From positions 1-50,651 of the forward strand of contig AWNW01000016.1 in the NCBI GenBank assembly GCA_000493945.1: DNA of 50,651 nucleotides, read 5' to 3'. The notes under the pieces are model-generated. The model saw only the letters and a list, made by a program, of their open reading frames with translations, searched no databases and was not told the DNA's origin. The DNA comes from Candidatus Hydrogenedens terephthalaticus JGI OTU-1. GTDB lineage: Bacteria > Hydrogenedentota > Hydrogenedentia > Hydrogenedentales > Hydrogenedentaceae. Every line of letters begins with the position of its first letter. Position 1 is the first letter of the stretch. Both the position numbers and the translations under genes were made by a program. Shown piece by piece: positions 45,271 to 50,651 of the stretch.

Positions 45271-46344
45271 ATGAGAAAAGCATTAGGTTTAGTCGGTCTT
45301 ATTATTGTCTTATGTATATTGGCATATTCATGGGAATGGTTTCAGTGGTATCGTCATAGTAAAGATTTAGGAATTTCTTTTTCCAGTAATTTTTTATCTC
45401 TTACAAACTTTAAAAATTTATTACCATGGATAGGATTGTTCGGGATATTAGCACTGGCTCAATCTATAGTTATTATTACGGGTGGGATAGACCTATCCAT
45501 CGGGAGTGTTGTGTGTTTGGTTTCCGTTATTTCCTGTATCCTTATTGATAAAGGACAGGGCTGGTCTCCATTCCTGATTTTTCCCTTTGCCTTATGCATT
45601 TCTGTCCTGATTGGTATATGGCATGGAACGCTCATTTCTTACTTTAATATTCAGCCTTTTGTTGTTACCCTCTGTGGGTTGTTTGCATACCGAAGTTTTG
45701 CCCGTTTCTTTGCCGGGGATACAACTCAGGGATTTGGAAATGCTTTGCCTAATTGGAAATGGCTGGGAAAAGGAACACTTTTAGATTGGTTCCCTTCGCT
45801 TCAACCTTCTGCAGGTGCTCCTTCCTCTACACTTGCTTTACTCATGGATTTAATCGCTGCTCCTCTGGTAATTATGATTCTTTTTACCATTATTGTGGGA
45901 CTTTTTTTACACCTTTCACCTATGGGCAGGCATCTTTTTGCTTTAGGTGCTAACGAGGAATCGGCTCGCTTTAGCGGCATTCAGACACATCGATTAAAAT
46001 TATTAGCGTATGTTATTTGCAGTCTCATTGCAGGTATTGGAGGACTTTTATTTGCTTTTAAGGTAAATTCCGTCCAGCCCTCTGATTTTGGTAGTTTTTA
46101 CGAATTATATGCAGTTGCAGGCGCCGTTTTAGGAGGATGTAGTCTCCGTGGTGGAACAGGAAATGTAATCGGGGTTATCTTAGGTATTGCTCTTATTATG
46201 GTTCTACGCAATCTCGTCAATATTTTAGGTATCCGCAGTGAATTAGAATATGTCGTTATTGGTGGCGCTATCCTGGCAGGTGTTTGTGCCGATGAATTCT
46301 TTATGCGACGGTCACAGAAAAAACGGACTATAGAAGCAAAATGA
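45271..46344 (+). CDS. Sugar ABC transporter permease, RbsC type
   Basis: The 357-residue membrane protein has about nine hydrophobic segments and the RbsC/XylH-family landmarks ITGGIDLSIGSVVCLVS (about 70), FNIQPFVVTLCGL (about 130), ANEESARFSGI (about 228) and VLGGCSLRGGTGNVIG (about 286). It forms the channel for the sugar bound by the preceding lipoprotein. The usual RbsA-type double ATPase is absent from the window, upstream or downstream. Its stop overlaps the next start (ATGA at 46341-46344), so the unknown 766-residue protein is made with it. Confidence 0.92.
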   Translation: MRKALGLVGLIIVLCILAYSWEWFQWYRHSKDLGISFSSNFLSLTNFKNLLPWIGLFGILALAQSIVIITGGIDLSIGSVVCLVSVISCILIDKGQGWSPFLIFPFALCISVLIGIWHGTLISYFNIQPFVVTLCGLFAYRSFARFFAGDTTQGFGNALPNWKWLGKGTLLDWFPSLQPSAGAPSSTLALLMDLIAAPLVIMILFTIIVGLFLHLSPMGRHLFALGANEESARFSGIQTHRLKLLAYVICSLIAGIGGLLFAFKVNSVQPSDFGSFYELYAVAGAVLGGCSLRGGTGNVIGVILGIALIMVLRNLVNILGIRSELEYVVIGGAILAGVCADEFFMRRSQKKRTIEAK

Positions 46345-48641
46345 ATATGCAAAACGAATACTACATCTATAAAGGGCTTTTAAACAAAATCAAAGAACCA
46401 CCAACCTTAGAAGAACGGGAGAAATGTTCCAGTATTACATTTTATGCAGAAGATTTAATGAAATGGTCTTTGGAGGATGACCCGGGAGAAGAGGAATGGA
46501 AAGGTATTCCTGCTAAAAGAATGATAGAAGAAATAGACGGGGAAAAAGTCTTAAGATGGACAGGTGATTTTAGCGGGCTGCGAAGATTAAATTTTTTAAA
46601 GGATATGGAAAAACCCAGTTTTTGGGTTCCATTAAGCACTCGAACCAGTTCCGTTCCGCATTTTCCCATTAGTCAAAATAGACACCCCATTGTTGAAATA
46701 TCCTATCGTATGCAATACGGTAAGTGTCTTCCTGCGTGGACATGGCATTATACAACAGGTCAATTTTTTGAATTTCTGGATATGGATTTTAAGTGGACTA
46801 CAGTAGCAAGAGCATGGTGTTTTAATAGTTTCCCCAGAAAGATGGAAAACTTCGCCCTTCGCTTGTATTCCTTTACAAGAACAAAAGAGACAATGTATAT
46901 ACGCAGTATCCGTTTTCGTGAGCCTACCGAAAAAGAAAAAAGTCTGCTTAATAAAAAGGATATTTTACAATTAGGTAATGAAAAACCTATCCATTATCCT
47001 GTATTAGATAACTTTTTCCCTATAGGAGCCTATATTAATGCAAATACAGCAAGAAATATGTCCCATCTTCTAAAAATAGACCTGGCTTCTTATCTGGATT
47101 TATTATTTGAAGATATGTCTTTACATTACCATAATGTTGCTTTTGTGGAAAAATTTTACGATTTTCTACCGGGCGACCAGGAAGTTATCTTTGAGACTTC
47201 CAGAAAACACAACATAAAATTAATCATCTCTTTAGAAGAAGAAAATGTACTCCTTGACCCTACAAAGGTAACATCATTTATTAAAGAAAAAGAACATTCA
47301 ATTAAGAGATATGCTACCGAAGAAAATCTATTCGGATGGGTCATCAAAGAAAATCCCTCCGATGCTGAAGTGGATGCTTATATACAAATCAAAAAGAAAA
47401 TAGAACAAATAGATGAAAAGCACCCTGTCATTTACCTTACCAGAGAAGCCAATGCATTTCCTCTATATAGCCAATTTTCTTCGATTGCCGGGATAAGTCA
47501 TTGGAAATCAAAAAATCCATGGGAATTGGGACATGTCCTAAAAACGCATATAAAATTTATTAATGGACAACACTTGTGGGCAATTGGTCCTACTTTCGTT
47601 TTTGGCTCTGGTGCCCCTATATGGAATTCTGCACCAGAAATACGACTTATGATTAATCTGGCAATATCCAGCGGTGTTCGTGGATGGTTGAGTTATACAT
47701 ACCATAATATACCCCTGTGGTCAGGAGGTGAATGTCAGCGTTCTTTAACTGGACCCTTCCTGACTTTTAGTGATGTGTGGGAAGAATTAGGAGGCAGGTT
47801 AGGACGATTTTATTCTCTTGCCTCTTTGGTTATGTCCGCAAAACCTACAAACCCACCAGATTTCTCACCTGATATCCAATCACGAAAACATCCCCGTTCC
47901 AGATGTCCCGATAATGTTGATATTTTGTTACATACATGGATGAAGGGAGAAAATTTCTGGCTATTTTATCTTGTGAATCAAGACACATCGGAAGTAACAG
48001 GAACTAATGTCAATTTTCGTTCTGCTTTACCCGAACAGTACCGTGCTTACGATGCTACTCAATTTGTCCGCTCCTATCAATGGGAAGAACTGCCGATGTC
48101 TTTTCATCGAGAAATGTTTCCCGGACAGGGACAAATCATACTAATTGCTACCCCTGAAGAATGTCAGCGTTGGGGGGAAATAATTATGCAACGGATTTTC
48201 GATTATATCGAGCAGCAGATTTTTATTAATGTAGAATTGCTTAAACCTTATGTATCATCTGTAGAAAAAATAACCGATAAGGTAAAAGAACTAAAAGAAA
48301 AACAGTCCATGAATACCTTGCAAAAAATGGTAGAAATAAAAAATCAAGTAACAAATACCATATACTCAACAGAAGATATATATAAAGTACGGGGGAAACT
48401 TTTTGAAGTCGGGGCTATTTTATGTGCCTGTGATGGTGTATTGTGTCGTTTGTTGAGCGAAGGGAAAAGCACCGTCGTAGAAAAATATAAAGAGGATGTA
48501 TTAAAGTTAGCAGGCGAGTTTATAGAATACCGCATAGGGGTTCGTGAAGGAAAAGGAAAAAAATTTCTTACCTATATCGAAAAAACATCAGAACGACTTT
48601 CTACAATCTTACAAGAATTACGGCAGAATGTAAGTTCATAG
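46341..48641 (+). CDS. Glycosidase-like protein of unknown family, coupled to sugar permease
   Basis: I do not recognise a family for this 766-residue protein. Residues about 25-215 look like a beta-sandwich of carbohydrate-binding type (EKVLRWTGDFSGLRRLNFL, TWHYTTGQFFEFLDMDFKW). Residues about 225-520 read as a TIM barrel with the strand/helix rhythm of family 5/42-like glycosidases: FFPIGAYINANTARNM, KLIISLEEENVLL, FGWVIKENPSDAEV and LMINLAISSGVRGWLSYTY. The last 130 residues are highly charged and coiled-coil-like (ITDKVKELKEKQSMNTLQKM). No signal peptide is present. The gene overlaps the RbsC-type permease stop by 4 bases, so its product probably acts in the cytoplasm on the sugar imported by that system. 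A catalytic pair could not be assigned. Confidence 0.65.
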   Translation: MNMQNEYYIYKGLLNKIKEPPTLEEREKCSSITFYAEDLMKWSLEDDPGEEEWKGIPAKRMIEEIDGEKVLRWTGDFSGLRRLNFLKDMEKPSFWVPLSTRTSSVPHFPISQNRHPIVEISYRMQYGKCLPAWTWHYTTGQFFEFLDMDFKWTTVARAWCFNSFPRKMENFALRLYSFTRTKETMYIRSIRFREPTEKEKSLLNKKDILQLGNEKPIHYPVLDNFFPIGAYINANTARNMSHLLKIDLASYLDLLFEDMSLHYHNVAFVEKFYDFLPGDQEVIFETSRKHNIKLIISLEEENVLLDPTKVTSFIKEKEHSIKRYATEENLFGWVIKENPSDAEVDAYIQIKKKIEQIDEKHPVIYLTREANAFPLYSQFSSIAGISHWKSKNPWELGHVLKTHIKFINGQHLWAIGPTFVFGSGAPIWNSAPEIRLMINLAISSGVRGWLSYTYHNIPLWSGGECQRSLTGPFLTFSDVWEELGGRLGRFYSLASLVMSAKPTNPPDFSPDIQSRKHPRSRCPDNVDILLHTWMKGENFWLFYLVNQDTSEVTGTNVNFRSALPEQYRAYDATQFVRSYQWEELPMSFHREMFPGQGQIILIATPEECQRWGEIIMQRIFDYIEQQIFINVELLKPYVSSVEKITDKVKELKEKQSMNTLQKMVEIKNQVTNTIYSTEDIYKVRGKLFEVGAILCACDGVLCRLLSEGKSTVVEKYKEDVLKLAGEFIEYRIGVREGKGKKFLTYIEKTSERLSTILQELRQNVSS

Positions 48642-48668
48642 AAACATACAGCACGGTGAACAGATTTA

Positions 48669-50195
48669 TTACCCCTCTAACTTTTTCCCAAGTCTTTTAA
48701 AAGCAGGAGCAAGGGATAAATATGCCGACTTATATTCCTGATACCAGAATTCATATTCCTCACTGTTTTGTGGGTTAGGTTCTACACGGTCTAACTCTTT
48801 GATGATACTTTCACATGCTTCAGAAAGAGATGAAAACATTCCCGCTGCAATACTCGCTAACAAACCAGCACCAAAGGCAGGTCCTTCATCTACATTTATA
48901 ACCACCATAGGAACTTTACATATATCCGCCATTATTTGTCTCCATAAACTACTTCGTGCCCCTCCACCTGATATACGAACCTCATTGATGGGAATCCCCA
49001 TACCCTTCATAATTTCAACACTATCCCGCATGCCAAAAGCAACTCCTTCCAGTACAGCCCTTGCCATTTCTGCTTTCCCATGCATCAGAGACAACCCTAT
49101 AAAAGCACCTCTTGCATACGGGTCTTTATGTGGAGTGCGTTCCCCGCTTAAGTAGGGGAGAAAAATCAATCCATTCGAGCCTATGGGAACTTTTTCCGCT
49201 GGTCTTGTTATATATTCATAAGCATCAATACCCGTTTCTTTCGATTTTTCCATTTCTTCCTTACAAAGTTTGTTTCGGAACCATTGGAGCGAACCTCCTG
49301 CACTTAACATTACACCCATTACATGCCAGGCACCCGGAACGGAATGGCAGAAAGTATGTACCCGTCCTTCCGGGTCTGTGTGAACATGTTCCGCAAATGC
49401 AAAAACAACACCGCTCGTCCCGAGAGAAGCAGAAACAATTCCCGAACGAACAACACCACAACCTACTCCCCCTGCTGCCTGGTCACCTCCTCCTGCTACA
49501 ACAACTACATCCGGTGATAAATGAAGTTGCTCTGCGACAGAAGATTTAATTTTACCTGTGACCTCTGTCCCTTCATAAACCTTTGGTAACCATGCTACGG
49601 GTATGTCCAATTTACTTAATAATTCCTCATGCCAGCACCGTTTATTTACATTAAAAAGCAATGTCCCCGAAGCATCCGCCACATCCGAAGCAAATTCCCC
49701 GGTAAGTTCATACCGAATGTAATCCTTGGGCAATAGAACATGTTTTACTTTTTTATATACTTCAGGAACTTCATCTCTTAACCACAAAATTTTGGGTGCG
49801 GTAAATCCTGTCAAAGCAGGATTAGATACCATTTCAAGAAGTTTTTTCTCCCCAACAATTTCATTAATCTTTTCACATTGTTTTGCCGTTCGCTGATCAC
49901 ACCATAAAATCGCAGGATATAAAACATCACCCTTTTCATCTAAAAAAACAGAACCGTGCATTTGTCCTGTTAAGCCAATGGCACGAACTTCCTGCCCATT
50001 AATTTTGTGGCAGATTTCGGAAAGTCCATCAAATACGGCTTTCTTCCAATCCTGTGGGTTTTGTTCCGCCCAGCCCGGTTTGGGACTATGCAAATCATAA
50101 GTTTTTGTAACAGATGCAACTACTTTTCCCTCTTCGTTAATAGCAACAATCTTTGTTCCACTGGTTCCTACATCAATACCAATTACATAACTCAT
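48669..50195 (-). CDS. xylB: Xylulokinase
   Basis: The enzyme phosphorylates D-xylulose with ATP for entry into the pentose phosphate pathway. The 508 residues match XylB throughout: GIDVGTSGTKIVAINEEG (phosphate-1 motif), GWAEQNPQDW (about 42), IGLTGQMHGSVFLD (about 72, with the MHG that XylB shows), LWCDQRT, and GVVFAFAEHVHTDPEG and HVMGVMLSAGGSLQWFR in the C-terminal half. ATG 50195 has AAAGGG 8 bases upstream. It faces the sugar-import cluster convergently, which fits an imported pentose such as xylose, but no xylA isomerase is seen in the window. Confidence 0.93.
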   Translation of the reverse strand: MSYVIGIDVGTSGTKIVAINEEGKVVASVTKTYDLHSPKPGWAEQNPQDWKKAVFDGLSEICHKINGQEVRAIGLTGQMHGSVFLDEKGDVLYPAILWCDQRTAKQCEKINEIVGEKKLLEMVSNPALTGFTAPKILWLRDEVPEVYKKVKHVLLPKDYIRYELTGEFASDVADASGTLLFNVNKRCWHEELLSKLDIPVAWLPKVYEGTEVTGKIKSSVAEQLHLSPDVVVVAGGGDQAAGGVGCGVVRSGIVSASLGTSGVVFAFAEHVHTDPEGRVHTFCHSVPGAWHVMGVMLSAGGSLQWFRNKLCKEEMEKSKETGIDAYEYITRPAEKVPIGSNGLIFLPYLSGERTPHKDPYARGAFIGLSLMHGKAEMARAVLEGVAFGMRDSVEIMKGMGIPINEVRISGGGARSSLWRQIMADICKVPMVVINVDEGPAFGAGLLASIAAGMFSSLSEACESIIKELDRVEPNPQNSEEYEFWYQEYKSAYLSLAPAFKRLGKKLEG

Positions 50196-50324
50196 AATCC
50201 AATCCCTTTATATTTTGATTTTTAATTAAATCCGACCCGTTCAATTTATCAGACAACCAATATATCTGATTTACAACTTATTTATCATAACCAATTACGA
50301 AATTTCATGCAAAAAATGAAGATA

Positions 50325-50651
50325 TTAAATACGCTTCAAAGCGGTGATGAGTTTCCATGTTGTTTGTTCCCATGTATATTCCACAACTCTCAATTTCCCC
50401 AATCGTATCCGCTCTTTCCGTTCTTTGGAAGGGAGATTTATAATACGGTGGAGAACCGCATTCAAAGAGGATGGATTTTCTGCATGGTAATAAAACGGCA
50501 ACTCCCCACACCGTTCTTCCATTACAGGAGTTAAAGGCGTTACAACACATGCTCCTGCTTGCATGGCTTCTATGGGGCGTAAGGCACTCCCATCATGAAG
50601 TGCAGGATATACAAACGCAGTTGCATGCTGAAATAAGCCCGATAGCGTTCG
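50325..50651 (-). CDS. Glycosyltransferase family 4 (C-terminal part)
   Basis: The frame is open to the end of the window, so the gene's 5' part lies beyond it; 108 codons are visible. The piece has the donor-binding region of GT4 enzymes: LSGLFQHATAFVYPALHDGS, then the conserved RPIEAMQAGACVVTP, where family members have the EX7E segment, and a final helix ending TWEQTTWKLITALKRI. Such enzymes transfer sugars from nucleotide donors in LPS or exopolysaccharide synthesis. The acceptor and donor cannot be told. Confidence 0.8.
   Translation of the reverse strand, partial: RTLSGLFQHATAFVYPALHDGSALRPIEAMQAGACVVTPLTPVMEERCGELPFYYHAENPSSLNAVLHRIINLPSKERKERIRLGKLRVVEYTWEQTTWKLITALKRI

Noticed and set aside
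50248..50270. Inverted repeat ATCAGA...TCTGAT upstream of xylB as a repressor operator.
   Set aside because: The half-sites are only six bases and an AT-rich spacer contains such repeats by chance; nothing else supports a regulator site.
1..50651. CRISPR arrays, insertion sequences, phage genes, tRNAs or rRNA genes.
   Set aside because: No direct-repeat/spacer pattern, transposase, integrase, phage structural gene or cloverleaf-like sequence was recognised in the intergenic spaces.

Overview
The window is AT-rich, dense, mostly housekeeping and secretion DNA from a Gram-negative bacterium with LPS: it carries a Kdo transferase (waaA), a secretin, lipoprotein signals and periplasmic binding proteins. 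The mix of a PilM/N/O/secretin locus, PEGA-FGE lipoproteins, 3-keto-disaccharide hydrolase (DUF1080) domains, PhoPQ-activated-protein relatives and several sugar-uptake modules suggests a PVC- or Hydrogenedentota-like lineage. That placement is an inference from gene content; no rRNA or tRNA gene was seen. I saw no phage, IS element, CRISPR array or integrase.

Region 1 (1-18133) is a plus-strand envelope-machine locus. It begins with the 3' part of a giant GspK-like minor pseudopilin with a lamin-tail domain. A 1973-residue secreted protein with repeated jelly-roll-like units and a beta-helix follows, then a three-PEGA/FGE lipoprotein. After a good sigma70-type promoter (11172-11200) come a PilM-PilN fusion, a PilO-like protein, a small PilP/GspC-like inner-membrane protein and a secretin carrying a long Gly-Met-Tyr repeat. 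Together these look like a specialised type IV pilus or type II secretion apparatus plus its surface cargo.

Region 2 (18225-24263, plus strand) has waaA, a MalF/MalG/solute-binding sugar ABC importer lacking its ATPase gene, an Mpo1-like (DUF962) membrane protein and a TPR protein. Region 3 (24298-28830) has a minus-strand fusion of an ECF-sigma-like protein with an anti-sigma zinc finger, diverging from a GH106-like glycosidase and a sodium:solute symporter that probably form a sugar-release and uptake pair.

Region 4 (28851-33970, minus strand) is a probable operon tyrS-recO-DUF1080 lipoprotein-alpha/beta hydrolase, followed by a 58-residue protein. A 324-base spacer with two tandem promoter candidates leads to a 1634-residue lipoprotein (34295-39199) joining a PKD domain to a PhoPQ-activated-protein hydrolase. 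A C45-like domain that has lost its cysteine is inserted into the hydrolase part.

Region 5 (39336-43307, minus strand) is parA-parB-serS-sir2 plus a 64-residue orphan resembling the N-terminus of GspF/PilC. Region 6 (43424-48641, plus strand) has trmH, a ribose-type ABC binding protein and permease (again without ATPase) and a translationally coupled 766-residue glycosidase-like protein. The window ends with xylB and the 3' part of a GT4 glycosyltransferase, both on the minus strand. Most metabolic content points to a life on plant or microbial polysaccharides and their sugars.
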